Source of the DNA: Gammaproteobacteria bacterium
GTDB taxonomy: Bacteria > Pseudomonadota > Gammaproteobacteria > Xanthomonadales > SZUA-36
Direction: 5' to 3'
Length of the DNA: 64,000 nucleotides
Assembly (NCBI GenBank): GCA_021772915.1
Contig: JAJFLB010000016.1
Span: forward strand, 101,984 to 165,983
The notes beneath the pieces are model-generated. The model had not been told where the DNA came from, searched no databases, and worked only from the letters and a program-made list of their open reading frames with translations. The translations under genes were made by a program, and so were the position numbers. Every line of letters begins with the position of its first letter. Position 1 is the stretch's first letter. This document shows positions 9,134 through 17,968 of the stretch, piece by piece.

Positions 9134-10546
9134 TTACCAGCTGTAACCAAGCTGAATATCAAACTGGTCTGAGGTCAACAAGGATCTTTGCACCCCATCC
9201 AGTTGACTGGGGTGTTCGATAGACTCCTCTTCGGTGTACATGAACGCAAGGTTAAGCTCGTGGCCATTACCGAGTTTGCGGCTGAAACCAGCTGTGTAAT
9301 GTGTTTCCGTCGTGTTGATCAGCAGGGTATTAAAACTGTTTTCATTGATGGGGGTTGGCTGGTTACTGATGCTGATGCCAGCGAGCAGAGTCCATTTGTC
9401 CGACATTTTCCAGCTACTGCCAAGACTGTAAACCGGGACATCTTTCCAACCAAAACCCGGGCCTTTACTGCCACCCAGACAGCTGGAGAGGTCTGTGCCA
9501 CCCAGACCGGATGTTGGGCAGGCATTGATGTTACTGAATGAATTAGCCAACGCATCAATCTTCGAGTACAGAATCTGCTGTGTGTCGAAGTGCAGTGAAA
9601 ACCGATCGTTGGGTAGCCAGCTTAAACCTGCCCTGAACCAGGCGGGTATGTCGAGGTCGCCTCCCACCAGCAAATCAGTGTAATCACCAGACGAGCCAAT
9701 ATTGATTTCCGACTGGAACATCAGGCCAAAACTGTAATGCATGCCAACCAGTCGATGCAGACCAAGTTTAATCCCCACACCGTAATTAAGGTCACGGCCA
9801 TTGCCACTGAGATTATCTGGTAAGTCTGTGCTGTTGCTGGCAGCGAATGTTTGTGTATATTTAGCCAGTCCGCCCAGACCCGCTACTTTCAAACTTTGAG
9901 CTGCCAGCACTGCAGAGACTCCAAACGAGGTCCTTTCTCCCCACTGCCTTGCCCAGGCTATGTCCAGAAAACCCTGGGACAACTCAAATTTCGTGTCGCC
10001 GTCGCCAAAAGTTCCAGGTGAGCTGCTAACCCCCAGGGGGCCACCCCCATCGGGGTCGAATGTTGCTGAACCACCGACATAGGAAGTACCGATACCCGCA
10101 CGCATGTAAAACGCTATTGCAAAGGCGGAGTTGTTTTCTAACTGCCGATTGAGGGCGATTTCCGGAATCACATACAGGTCATCACCGCTGTCAATATCTG
10201 CCGGCCCCATGGTAAAGGCATTATTCTCACCGTTGCTCCCAGCTTCAAAAGTTGTGTAGCTACGCCTTGGAATAAAAAACGACAGCCCAACATTCATTTT
10301 GTCACCCAAAAATGCTGCCACCGCCGGGTTATTGACCACTGCAATTGCATCCTCAGGCATGGCCATTCCAGCACCCGCCATGGCCTTGTTCTTGGTTCCC
10401 AGGCCATGGGGGAAGTAACCATTGGTTGCCAACGCAATCTGGCAGACCAAAGTGCTTGCAAGCACCAGTGATAATTGCCCCATGTACTTGAGTATTTGCA
10501 TGTGTTTAGTCTTGAACATGAAGGATACTAGTTCGCTTGGGGTCAT
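9134..10546 (-). CDS. FadL-family outer-membrane transporter
   Basis: A signal peptide precedes TNGYFPHGLGTKNKAMAG, the start of the FadL N-terminal plug (usually a short hatch beginning just after cleavage). Many alternating beta strands follow, ending in an aromatic-terminated last strand (IQLGYSW). The 470-residue length fits the family, which carries long-chain fatty acids or aromatic hydrocarbons across the outer membrane. The ATG at 10546 is preceded by GGTGGGA; ATG 10501 is an alternative that gives a more standard signal peptide. Its neighbour upstream on the same strand is the Mla-like operon (18 bp gap), which suggests joint lipid handling. Confidence 0.88.
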   Translation of the reverse strand: MTPSELVSFMFKTKHMQILKYMGQLSLVLASTLVCQIALATNGYFPHGLGTKNKAMAGAGMAMPEDAIAVVNNPAVAAFLGDKMNVGLSFFIPRRSYTTFEAGSNGENNAFTMGPADIDSGDDLYVIPEIALNRQLENNSAFAIAFYMRAGIGTSYVGGSATFDPDGGGPLGVSSSPGTFGDGDTKFELSQGFLDIAWARQWGERTSFGVSAVLAAQSLKVAGLGGLAKYTQTFAASNSTDLPDNLSGNGRDLNYGVGIKLGLHRLVGMHYSFGLMFQSEINIGSSGDYTDLLVGGDLDIPAWFRAGLSWLPNDRFSLHFDTQQILYSKIDALANSFSNINACPTSGLGGTDLSSCLGGSKGPGFGWKDVPVYSLGSSWKMSDKWTLLAGISISNQPTPINENSFNTLLINTTETHYTAGFSRKLGNGHELNLAFMYTEEESIEHPSQLDGVQRSLLTSDQFDIQLGYSW

Positions 10547-10564
10547 CGTCCCACCATATATCGG

Positions 10565-11170
10565 CTAGTGCTCCAACTGTGCAAGAAGATCTCTGAGTAC
10601 CGCGTCAATGCCTTGTTGAAAGGCTGCAACAATAATGCTCATTCTCTCCCCGCGTACCGGCACAGTGGCCTGAAGCTGGATCACCTTGGGTGCTAAAGAG
10701 GGGCATACGTATTGACCATTTATGGATACCTGGATTTCATGGCTTTGCCCTGCCGGATCAACATTGGCAAAAAACTCGCGTACTTCCAGGGACAAGTTGC
10801 AATTCTGGTGCCCTACCACACCATGCTTGGACCTTACGGAAAATTTACCCGAGGTCTGCAAGGACCTTGTGAACAGCGACTCAATCAATTCGGGTAAATT
10901 GTCCGCCCAGCGTGCAGCGGTATAGTAATTGAGCTCCGCGTCAGTCGATAAGGTTAGAATCCGATCACTGTCCAAACCGGGAACAACATTGACTGACAGC
11001 TCGAGCACTTTGACCTCATCAGGAGTCGACTCCGGTGTCGCAGCACTTAGTGGTTTTAGCCACCAGGTCTTGGTGGCCGGCTTGTCACTACGGGTTAAGC
11101 CTCCACAGGCGGAGATGACCAGACTTAGCAGGATCAGGCTGGATAGCAACAGTTTTCGGGAAACGTTCAT
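10565..11170 (-). CDS. ABC-type transport auxiliary lipoprotein (PqiC/LapC-like)
   Basis: This 201-residue protein has a lipobox in LVISACGG and the middle region LELSVNVVPGLDSDRIL typical of the ABC-transport auxiliary lipoprotein family that accompanies MCE proteins. It should be anchored in the outer membrane or periplasm and complete a trans-envelope lipid path. Its start overlaps the MCE gene stop by 4 bp, so the two are translationally coupled. Family placement rests on lipoprotein signal, size and position as well as sequence pattern. Confidence 0.82.
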   Translation of the reverse strand: MNVSRKLLLSSLILLSLVISACGGLTRSDKPATKTWWLKPLSAATPESTPDEVKVLELSVNVVPGLDSDRILTLSTDAELNYYTAARWADNLPELIESLFTRSLQTSGKFSVRSKHGVVGHQNCNLSLEVREFFANVDPAGQSHEIQVSINGQYVCPSLAPKVIQLQATVPVRGERMSIIVAAFQQGIDAVLRDLLAQLEH

Positions 11171-12099
11171 GGCTGTTCAACCTCTACAGTATTCTCAGCA
11201 GGTTTGTAAATGACACTGGAAGGGTCTGCGCGTAAATCCCTTACCAACTTCTCAAGCTCACGGAAAGTGTTTCGGACATCTGCAACCAGGTCGGGCACCT
11301 GACCCAGACCATCCCCCATAAAGGCATTCATTTCCAGGTCATTGTTATTGGCCCAGCCCTCCATGCGACCGGCTATCGTGGCCAGTTTCTCCGCAGCCTG
11401 GTTGATATTTTCCAGGGTAGACAGCAGCTCAGGCTCTGCTGCGCCTGCCATGGATTGCACCTTCACCAGGGCCGCACTCATTTCCTGCAAGGTTTCATTG
11501 ATCATGACCGGAACCTCGCCAATACTCTCCTGCCTTGCTGCCAACGAACCTGAAATTGTCGCGATGTCCTCCAGTATGCTGCCAACGATGGCACGATTAT
11601 CCTCACCGAGGAGCAGGTTAATCCGCTCCAGTGCAGAATCAAGCTTATCCACGATGTGCGGCGCCTTGGATAACAGTGCACTGAAACCGGCGTCACGAAC
11701 CCCGATAATCGCGTTAGACTGATCCCCTGGCCGGTGTAACGGTTCATGCACGCCCGGATCAGCACTCAGGTTGATGATCGCCACGCCGGTAATACCCTGC
11801 AAGGCAAGACTGCCAAAAGTACCGGTATCAACCGGCGTGGATTCCAGCACCTCGATGTCCACCCGCACCTGTACGGGATCACCGGCAATGATCGTCATGG
11901 CGGTAACCGTTCCAACTTCCACGCCCAGGTAATAAACCGGACCACCGAGCATCAAACCACTCACGTCTTTCGCAAAGAACATCGAGTAGTCAATCGTGGG
12001 CTCCGAGCCCTGTCTGCCGGTCAACCACAAACTCGTGGCAACAAATGCAAACAGCGCGACCGTAACAAAAACACCTACGGCAAAGTTTTTATGACCCAT
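11167..12099 (-). CDS. MCE-family protein (MlaD-like substrate-binding component)
   Basis: One N-terminal membrane helix (~residues 8-26) is followed by a single MCE domain with YFAKDVSGLMLGGPVYYLGVEVG and LALQGITGVAIINL. A long helical C-terminal part follows, ending near Pro-rich acidic residues. At 310 residues it is longer than MlaD and may form an extended tunnel. MCE rings sit on the periplasmic face of MlaE/MlaF complexes and pass phospholipids. The gene lies 86 bp after mlaF-like and overlaps the lipoprotein gene. The 86-bp gap contains a short conserved motif described separately. Confidence 0.9.
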   Translation of the reverse strand: MGHKNFAVGVFVTVALFAFVATSLWLTGRQGSEPTIDYSMFFAKDVSGLMLGGPVYYLGVEVGTVTAMTIIAGDPVQVRVDIEVLESTPVDTGTFGSLALQGITGVAIINLSADPGVHEPLHRPGDQSNAIIGVRDAGFSALLSKAPHIVDKLDSALERINLLLGEDNRAIVGSILEDIATISGSLAARQESIGEVPVMINETLQEMSAALVKVQSMAGAAEPELLSTLENINQAAEKLATIAGRMEGWANNNDLEMNAFMGDGLGQVPDLVADVRNTFRELEKLVRDLRADPSSVIYKPAENTVEVEQP

Positions 12100-12178
12100 C
12101 CTGATACTCCCTTAACAAGGCCCAGCCACGGTCTGCGGACCCTGCCTTGTCTTGGTTCATCTGCTTAGCTCTGAACAT
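12089..12178 (-). CDS. Possible 29-codon leader ORF between mlaF-like and MCE genes
   Basis: An ATG at 12178 opens a 29-codon frame beginning MFRAKQMNQDK and ending just inside the MCE gene start. Its first codons fall in a 43-bp motif found again at 56121-56163, where the matching frame begins GTG and reads VFRAMQIIQQK. Differences include a synonymous third position (GCT/GCC) and an ATG/GTG start change. I do not recognise the peptide. No convincing ribosome site was identified, so this is only a candidate. Confidence 0.25.
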   Translation of the reverse strand: MFRAKQMNQDKAGSADRGWALLREYQDGS

Positions 12179-12201
12179 GGCGATATCACCTTGAAGGCGT
12201 A
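12159..12201 (-). repeat. 43-bp dispersed motif, copy A
   Basis: This copy shares 34 of 43 positions with 56121-56163, including GCTCTGAACA and ACCTTGAAG on the plus strand. The core GGCGATATCACC is nearly self-complementary. It covers the stop codon of the ABC ATPase gene and the gap before the MCE gene. It could be a protein-binding site, an RNA element or a leader-peptide start. Confidence 0.55.
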
Positions 12202-12959
12202 CTCGCCCCTCCTACACTACGACGTGCCCTTTGTGCACGTGGTACACCAAAATAACTCCTGATCCACGGGTGATCGGAAGCCAGTATTTCGTCCACTGTT
12301 CCCACGACGATTCCTCCATCCACCAGTACGGCGATACGACTACAAATCCCGAACAGGCTGTCAACATCGTGGGTAATCATCATGATTGTCAGGTCAAGAT
12401 TGTCGTTCAAATAAGTGATCAACTCGTCAAATTCTGTGGCGGCAATCGGATCCAGTCCGGCCGTTGGTTCGTCGAGAAATAAAATTTTGGGCTCCAGGGC
12501 CAACGCCCTTGCCAATGACACTCTTTTCCTCATACCACCGGAAAGCTCCGACGGGTACTTGTCGGCCACAGTCAGTGACAATCCTGACATCAACAACTTC
12601 AAGCTGGCCAGTTCGTGACGCGTTTCCACCGGCATATCCGAGTGCAGGGCAATGGGCAACTCGACATTTTCCTGCACCGTCAAACCGGACACCAGTGCTC
12701 CGCCCTGAAATAATACCCCCCAGCAGTGGCTGGGTCCCGGCTTTTGATACTCTATCTCCTGACCAAGAACGGTAATCGTACCACTGGTAGGTTTGTGCAG
12801 CCCCAGTATGCTGCGCAGCAACACCGATTTACCGGTACCTGAGCCACCCACCACGCCGAGAATTTCGTCACGCCGCACATCCAGTGAAAGACCGTCATGC
12901 ACAAGCTGGTCACCAAAGCGGTTAACCAGTCCTCTTACTGAAATGATGTTTTCCATCAA
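12186..12959 (-). CDS. ABC transporter ATP-binding protein (MlaF-like)
   Basis: This 257-residue ATPase has Walker A GGSGTGKS (~residues 38-45), the signature LSGGMRKRVSLARAL, Walker B ILFLDEPTAGLDP and switch His in MITHD. The GGMRKR form of the signature is characteristic of the MlaF/Ttg2A lipid-transport group. It powers the MlaE-type permease, whose stop it overlaps by 4 bp. A slightly extended C-terminus, rich in Arg and Ser, matches the regulatory tail position seen in MlaF. Confidence 0.93.
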   Translation of the reverse strand: MMENIISVRGLVNRFGDQLVHDGLSLDVRRDEILGVVGGSGTGKSVLLRSILGLHKPTSGTITVLGQEIEYQKPGPSHCWGVLFQGGALVSGLTVQENVELPIALHSDMPVETRHELASLKLLMSGLSLTVADKYPSELSGGMRKRVSLARALALEPKILFLDEPTAGLDPIAATEFDELITYLNDNLDLTIMMITHDVDSLFGICSRIAVLVDGGIVVGTVDEILASDHPWIRSYFGVPRAQRARRSVGGASTPSR

Positions 12960-14077
12960 ATACCCATGCGTGTAAACAACATTGTGAAAAATGCATCGGC
13001 AACAATGATCAAAAAAATTGACTGTACAACGGCCGTCGTTGTTTTCGAGCCCAACTCCTCAGCGGAAGACGTCACTTGCATACCGCGCAGTGTACTTACC
13101 GCCGCAATCAGTAACGCAAAGAACGGCGCCTTGGCCAACCCCACGTAGAAATCTGCCAAATCGGTACTGAAGGCCACCCGTTCGATAAATTGCATACTGC
13201 CAATACCCATTGAGCCAACCGCAATCAGCCCACCACCAGCAATGCCGGCGATATCTGCAAAAATAGTCAAAATCGGTAGCGCTATCACCAAACCAAACAC
13301 ACGCGGGATGATTAACATCTGGTTCGGGTTGAGACCCAGTACCCGCATGGCGTCTACTTCCTCGTTGAGTTTCATGACACCCAGGGCGGCCGCAAAAGCG
13401 CTGCCTGAACGCCCCGCCACCATCACTGCTGCCAGCAATACGCCCATTTCCCGCGTAATTGAAATACTGACCAGATCAACCACAAAAACACTGGCCCCAA
13501 ACTGCTGTAGCTGCCCGGATGCCTGGTAGGCCAACACGATACCGATCAAAAAAGTAATGATCATAACAACCGGAATGGCTTGCACACCGGTGTAGTAAAC
13601 TTGCTTAAGGGTCTCTCCCACTATGATCAATGATGGCCGATGCAACCCATTCACGATTGATCTGACAATCTCCCCCAAATCCTCTACACGCGTGGATGCA
13701 ACCTGACCAACATTTTCCATGACCTGGCGTTTCAAGGTACTTTTCTCAGGTCCCTCTTCAGATTCTTCAAATTCACGAATGGCCGCTGCATCGATAATAT
13801 TCTGTAAAAACTTGAAGTGGGCTTCTTTGAAACCCTGCAAATCAGACTTGATACCCAACTCGGATAGTTGTTCGGTGCGGTCATACAGCACCCAGGCGCC
13901 GGCAATATCAATTTCCTCCAACCCGGCGCACTGAAACGTAACCTCCTGACCCTCCTGGGGCAATACCGATGCAGTCGCATGTTCCAACGCCAACACGTTG
14001 TCAAATATCCATTCATTCTTGACGTTGACAATCATCTTGCCGGGTTGATCTTCGATGCTGAGAAACGGATTACTCAT
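12956..14077 (-). CDS. MlaE-family ABC permease with N-terminal STAS-like domain
   Basis: About residues 1-110 look like a STAS/MlaB fold (VTFQCAGLEEIDIAGAW), and the rest is an MlaE permease with five or so membrane helices and the conserved EEVDAMRVLGLNPNQMLIIPR coupling loop. Canonical Mla systems encode MlaB separately; here it appears fused to the permease, a known variant. ATG 14077 is chosen (MSNPFLSIEDQ); the frame is open 11 codons further to a TTG without support. It is the first gene of the lipid-transport operon that continues with the ATPase, MCE protein and lipoprotein. Confidence 0.92.
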   Translation of the reverse strand: MSNPFLSIEDQPGKMIVNVKNEWIFDNVLALEHATASVLPQEGQEVTFQCAGLEEIDIAGAWVLYDRTEQLSELGIKSDLQGFKEAHFKFLQNIIDAAAIREFEESEEGPEKSTLKRQVMENVGQVASTRVEDLGEIVRSIVNGLHRPSLIIVGETLKQVYYTGVQAIPVVMIITFLIGIVLAYQASGQLQQFGASVFVVDLVSISITREMGVLLAAVMVAGRSGSAFAAALGVMKLNEEVDAMRVLGLNPNQMLIIPRVFGLVIALPILTIFADIAGIAGGGLIAVGSMGIGSMQFIERVAFSTDLADFYVGLAKAPFFALLIAAVSTLRGMQVTSSAEELGSKTTTAVVQSIFLIIVADAFFTMLFTRMGI

Positions 14078-14384
14078 AATCGCGCCACCAGCATCGCGGT
14101 GACCTGGCAAGGTTTGCCGGGCCCAGACAAAACAGCGATTACCAACTGCAAAAAGTGACTTGAATCTTTGCTATACACCCATACATTGTAAGCACAAATA
14201 AGCAGGTGGTGCCATTTGTGTTATTGCATTTCCTGATCCGTGCGGAATGGTTCGGTAGCAATGGCAAAATCTCAGATATCACCTATAATTGGATTGAGCT
14301 CCCCTATAGCGATTCACTGAAAGCACTGAGACCTTTTAACTGTCTCCATACCAGGGCACTCAAAAAATAACGGAGAACCACTTT

Positions 14385-16556
14385 ATGTATACCAGAAAGC
14401 TACTACTCACTGTCGCCAGCTTTTCAATGCTTGGAAGCCTTACTTGCAATATCGCACTGGCTCAAAGCAATCAGGAAGCAACCGTTTTTGAGGAGGTTAT
14501 CGTAACCGCCACAAAACGCGCACTAAGCATTTACGATGTACCGGTGGCCATCAGCGCATTCACCGCTGACACCATTGAAAAACAGGGCATCAGAGACTTG
14601 ACCGATATCGGCAAGTTCGTACCCAATATGAACGTAACGGGCTTTTCCGCCGGCCACACCTCATCCACCAACCCGTTTATCCGTGGTATCGGTCTGCAAG
14701 ATCACCTCATCACCACCGACCCTGGTGTGGGTGTGTATGTAGATGGTGTATATCTCGGTCGCCAGGTGGGCCAGAACTGGAGTCTGGCGAATATAGAGCG
14801 CGTAGAAGTGCTCAGGGGCCCACAGGGGACCCTTTACGGCCGTAACTCCATCGGTGGCGCTATCAACATCATCACGACCCAGCCGGGGGCAAAAGAAGGC
14901 GGACGTGTGAGTGCTACCATTGGCAGCCGTGGACGCGTAAACGCCGAACTCTACGGGAACTTCAATCTCTCAGAAACCGTAGCCGTATCCGCAACCGCCG
15001 CTTATACAAAACGTGGTGGTCTGGGCGAGTTTCTCAATGTTAATACCGATCTTGAAGTGGGTGAAAACCGTGACTTTGCCGGACGTGTTGCGGTTAAGTG
15101 GCAGCCCAACGATGATTTCTCTTTACTCATTGCGGTAGACGGCAATGATGGCAAAGGTGGTCTGCGTCCTTACACCACGCTGATTGACGAAGTACCCAAT
15201 GGTGCGGCTTACGCGGCCGGCTTTCGCAACTCTGACGTCTCTGCCGACCCTTACGACAACAATACCGGTCAGGCTGACCAGACTGAGGTTACCAACGAGG
15301 CCCGTGGCATCGCCATAACTGCCAACTACGCGATCAACGACGAGCTCAGTGCCAAGTTAATTTTCAGCGACCGTCACTCCGAGTATGAAGCGGGGCTCGA
15401 CGATGACAGCCTTATTGAGAACTTTCTGACCTTCCCTGAAGTGGGCGAAGCGGACCAAACCTCCGTTGAACTGCAATTCAGTGGTGATTATGGCAGCTGG
15501 GATTTCGTCGCTGGTCTGTACTACTTCACCGAAGACGGTTTCGGGCGTCAGGACAACACCGTGTTCACGTTCTTCCCGGGTAACGACAACCTCACACAGG
15601 ATATGGAAAGCAAGGCTATTTACGGCAATGTTGGTTTCCAGGTCAATGATCGCCTGCGTCTTTCGGGTGGCCTGAGGTTTACAGATGATGAGAAACAAGC
15701 CGGCTTTAATATCAATGACAGCCTGGTTGACGCAATGGCTGAGCGCGACTGGTCTGAGACGTCCTGGGAAATCGCCGCGAACTATGAAATTAATGAAAAT
15801 ATGAGCGCCTACGGAACCATTCAGAACGGCTACCAGTCCGGTCAATTTCCGCCACGGCCATTTTGTCTGTTCGGTTTCATAGATTTCAGCTTTCCGGGCA
15901 ACGTCAGCACACCAAATTGTTTTGAGGCCAATGAAAACGTCACCGCCATCAACTACGAAGTGGGTCTGAAGGGCGAGCCCTTTCCCAACCTGCGTATGAG
16001 CCTGGCCGTGTTTTTCACCGATTATTCCGACCTGCCCTACCAGGTCAGCACCACCACGGGGGGTGGTTTTGACACCCGCAACCTTATCGTGGATCAAGAG
16101 TCCCTTGGTTTTGAGTGGGAAAGCTCATGGCGTGTCAGCGACAACTTCTTGCTGCACACCTCGGTTGGCTTGATAGACGTAGATGTTGATGACCCGATAG
16201 CCGTCGCTCCGCTGACCCCGGACCTGACCGTTTCCATCAGCCCCGAGTTCACCACCACTCTGGGTAACGGCGCCGAACTGCGTCTGCGTGCTGACTGGTC
16301 ATATCGGGATGATATGTTTGGTGAGCCCACTGCTGATCCGGGTCGATTTACTGCGATCGACAGTCGCGACCTGCTCAACTTCAATGTCACCTATACACCT
16401 GCCAACGCCAATTGGGATGTTTCTGTTTATGGTACCAATGTTACCGACGAGCGCTATGACAACGCACGTTTGAATACCGGTGACTATCTTCTGGTCATAC
16501 TCAGTAATGATGCCAGCGAGTTTGGTGTGCGTGTGACCAGCTATTTCGGGCAATAA
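14385..16556 (+). CDS. TonB-dependent outer-membrane receptor
   Basis: The 723-residue protein starts with a signal peptide ending near ALAQS, then the TonB box EEVIVTATKR, a plug with VEVLRGPQGTLYGRNSIGG, and a 22-strand-type barrel ending in SYFGQ. It resembles receptors of the large marine/sphingomonad-like group with unknown ligands. RBS CGGAG lies upstream of the ATG. The 14078-14384 interval between it and the divergent mla operon has no gene; both promoters must lie there, but I could not assign -35/-10 boxes with confidence. A strong terminator follows. Confidence 0.93.
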   Translation: MYTRKLLLTVASFSMLGSLTCNIALAQSNQEATVFEEVIVTATKRALSIYDVPVAISAFTADTIEKQGIRDLTDIGKFVPNMNVTGFSAGHTSSTNPFIRGIGLQDHLITTDPGVGVYVDGVYLGRQVGQNWSLANIERVEVLRGPQGTLYGRNSIGGAINIITTQPGAKEGGRVSATIGSRGRVNAELYGNFNLSETVAVSATAAYTKRGGLGEFLNVNTDLEVGENRDFAGRVAVKWQPNDDFSLLIAVDGNDGKGGLRPYTTLIDEVPNGAAYAAGFRNSDVSADPYDNNTGQADQTEVTNEARGIAITANYAINDELSAKLIFSDRHSEYEAGLDDDSLIENFLTFPEVGEADQTSVELQFSGDYGSWDFVAGLYYFTEDGFGRQDNTVFTFFPGNDNLTQDMESKAIYGNVGFQVNDRLRLSGGLRFTDDEKQAGFNINDSLVDAMAERDWSETSWEIAANYEINENMSAYGTIQNGYQSGQFPPRPFCLFGFIDFSFPGNVSTPNCFEANENVTAINYEVGLKGEPFPNLRMSLAVFFTDYSDLPYQVSTTTGGGFDTRNLIVDQESLGFEWESSWRVSDNFLLHTSVGLIDVDVDDPIAVAPLTPDLTVSISPEFTTTLGNGAELRLRADWSYRDDMFGEPTADPGRFTAIDSRDLLNFNVTYTPANANWDVSVYGTNVTDERYDNARLNTGDYLLVILSNDASEFGVRVTSYFGQ

Positions 16557-16563
16557 AGTAAGC

Positions 16564-16599
16564 ACAGGTTCCTGACGGGTCCGCCCGTCAGGAACCTGT
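16564..16599 (+). terminator. Strong hairpin after TonB receptor
   Basis: A perfect 16-bp stem runs from 16564 to 16579 (ACAGGTTCCTGACGGG), with a TCCG tetraloop at 16580-16583 closing into the complementary arm 16584-16599. The downstream tract TCTGTTTC is only moderately U-rich, so termination may be partial. It begins 8 bp after the receptor stop codon. Confidence 0.8.
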
Positions 16600-16630
16600 C
16601 TGTTTCGCCCAGATTATCAACACGGATTAC

Positions 16631-16710
16631 GTAGGACCGACGAGCTGGCTCGTCGGGAACCCGACAGATCCGTACAAAACATTCCCGATGAGCAAGCTCA
16701 TCGGTCCTAC
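16631..16710. repeat. REP-like inverted pair, cluster 3
   Basis: Copy 16631-16662 is full consensus (GTAGGACC, CGACGAGC-TG-GCTCGTCG, GGGAACC). Copy 16682-16710 is inverted (TTCCC, CGATGAGC/GCTCATCG, GGTCCTAC). The outer ends of the 80-bp unit are therefore inverted GTAGGACC octamers. The space 16557-16892 otherwise holds the terminator above and, presumably, the promoter of the next operon. Confidence 0.85.
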
Positions 16711-16892
16711 AATCCAGTGTTCTCCGCACGCAAGCCCGCTTATTTAAAGCATTGTTCAAAACAGCGTACACAATACATTTTGAGCCCACTATGCTATTTT
16801 TAACTTGTGAGATAACTAAAATAATTGCAGGGAGTCTCTGACCCAAATCATCCACAATCAGATCAGAGTCTGCCTGAATTGGGGCCGCATTT

Positions 16893-17600
16893 ATGACCAA
16901 AGACCTGCTGGAGCTTATTTACTACCTGCTGTATGGATTCGCTTTTGGTGCTTCCATGCTGGCCTTCCTCATGACAAGTATCCAGAAGCTTCGCTTTCTG
17001 ATCGTGCTTTCGTCCACCGCCTACACAATCTATTACTATTTTTACCCGGCTGAACCATTGTGGCTTGATGTTGGCTCTGAATTGGCGCTGGTCGCCATCA
17101 ACGGTTTCATGATCCTTTATTTGATCTGGAGTAACTCCAGGGTCAAATTTGACCAGCGTGAACAGTTTTTGTACGAAACCGAGTTCTCGGGGTTGACCCG
17201 GGTTGAGTTCAATCAACTTCTGAATATAAGCGAATGGCAACTCAACGGAGAGGGTTACGTGTATACCGTTGTGGGCCATGCATTAGAGAATATCTTCTAC
17301 CTTGTCTCAGGGCACGTGGAGGCGGAATTGCCAGATGGCAATGTCGTCAACGTAGGACAGGGTAACGTCATCGGTGAAGTCAGTTACCGGCTCAAGTGCC
17401 CGGCTTCAGCAACCGTTACCAGTACGGAATCCTGTATGTGTCTGTGCTGGAACCAGGAAGAGCTACGCGCCTTGTGTACAAAGAATGAAGAAATCAAACG
17501 TGCCGTAGACCTCGTACTATCTTCACACATGGCGCAGAAACTGTCTGACACATCAGAGGACGACAGTACGCAACAAACCCCGGTCGTAGAGCCAGGATAG
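16893..17600 (+). CDS. Popeye-like membrane protein with cyclic-nucleotide-binding fold
   Basis: Three membrane helices occupy about residues 7-28, 33-51 and 60-82. A soluble domain from ~90 to 205 reads as a cyclic-nucleotide-binding jelly roll of the Popeye (POPDC) kind: FLYETEFSGLTRVEFNQLL, then GYVYTVVGHALENIFYLVSG, VEAELPDG and GNVIGEVSYRLKCPASATV. The classical CRP phosphate-binding motif GE..L...R is only loosely kept (IGEVSYRLKCPASATV). The next genes include a nucleotide cyclase, so a receptor role for its product is plausible. The stop overlaps the GTG of the DUF3307 gene by one base. Assignment is from topology and motif pattern; ligand is not proven. Confidence 0.75.
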   Translation: MTKDLLELIYYLLYGFAFGASMLAFLMTSIQKLRFLIVLSSTAYTIYYYFYPAEPLWLDVGSELALVAINGFMILYLIWSNSRVKFDQREQFLYETEFSGLTRVEFNQLLNISEWQLNGEGYVYTVVGHALENIFYLVSGHVEAELPDGNVVNVGQGNVIGEVSYRLKCPASATVTSTESCMCLCWNQEELRALCTKNEEIKRAVDLVLSSHMAQKLSDTSEDDSTQQTPVVEPG

Positions 17601-17941
17601 TGTCACTTTTCTTTCAATTTCTAGTGGGTCATGCCTTTGGCGACTATGTTTTCCAAAGACAGATCATGGCAACCGCCAAAAGTCGGCACGCCGAAATTCA
17701 CCAAACCAGCAGCAAGGGATTCCCAGGCTGGTACTACTGGTTGATATCACATGCCCTGGTCCACGCCGGTGCAGTATTCATCATCAGCGGCAGCCCGCTG
17801 CTGGGAATAATCGAGGCTGTACTGCATACGATCATTGATTTTTGCAAGTGTGAGCACTGGATTGGAATACACCTTGATCAAACGCTGCACATTTTGTGCA
17901 AGCTTGCCTATGTTTATGTCATTTATAATGGTTGGGTGTGA
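17600..17941 (+). CDS. DUF3307 family small membrane protein
   Basis: This 113-residue protein contains GHAFGDYVFQ at the N-terminus, a central SHALVHAG, and HLDQTLHIL near the end. This His/Asp pattern fits DUF3307 proteins, which are short membrane proteins of unknown function. Three to four hydrophobic segments are visible. GTG start overlaps the previous stop by one base, showing tight coupling to the Popeye-like gene. Some members are found next to regulatory genes; no role can be given from sequence. Confidence 0.75.
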   Translation: MSLFFQFLVGHAFGDYVFQRQIMATAKSRHAEIHQTSSKGFPGWYYWLISHALVHAGAVFIISGSPLLGIIEAVLHTIIDFCKCEHWIGIHLDQTLHILCKLAYVYVIYNGWV

Positions 17942-17968
17942 CATGCGCCCTCCCCCTTTATAGACATC

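Noticed and set aside
15357-16097. Long minus-strand frame inside the TonB receptor
   Set aside because: It is a shadow of the receptor gene, with no family resemblance or ribosome site.
16804-16824. CRP site upstream of the Popeye-like gene (TGTGA half)
   Set aside because: Only one half-site is present; the second half does not match TCACA.
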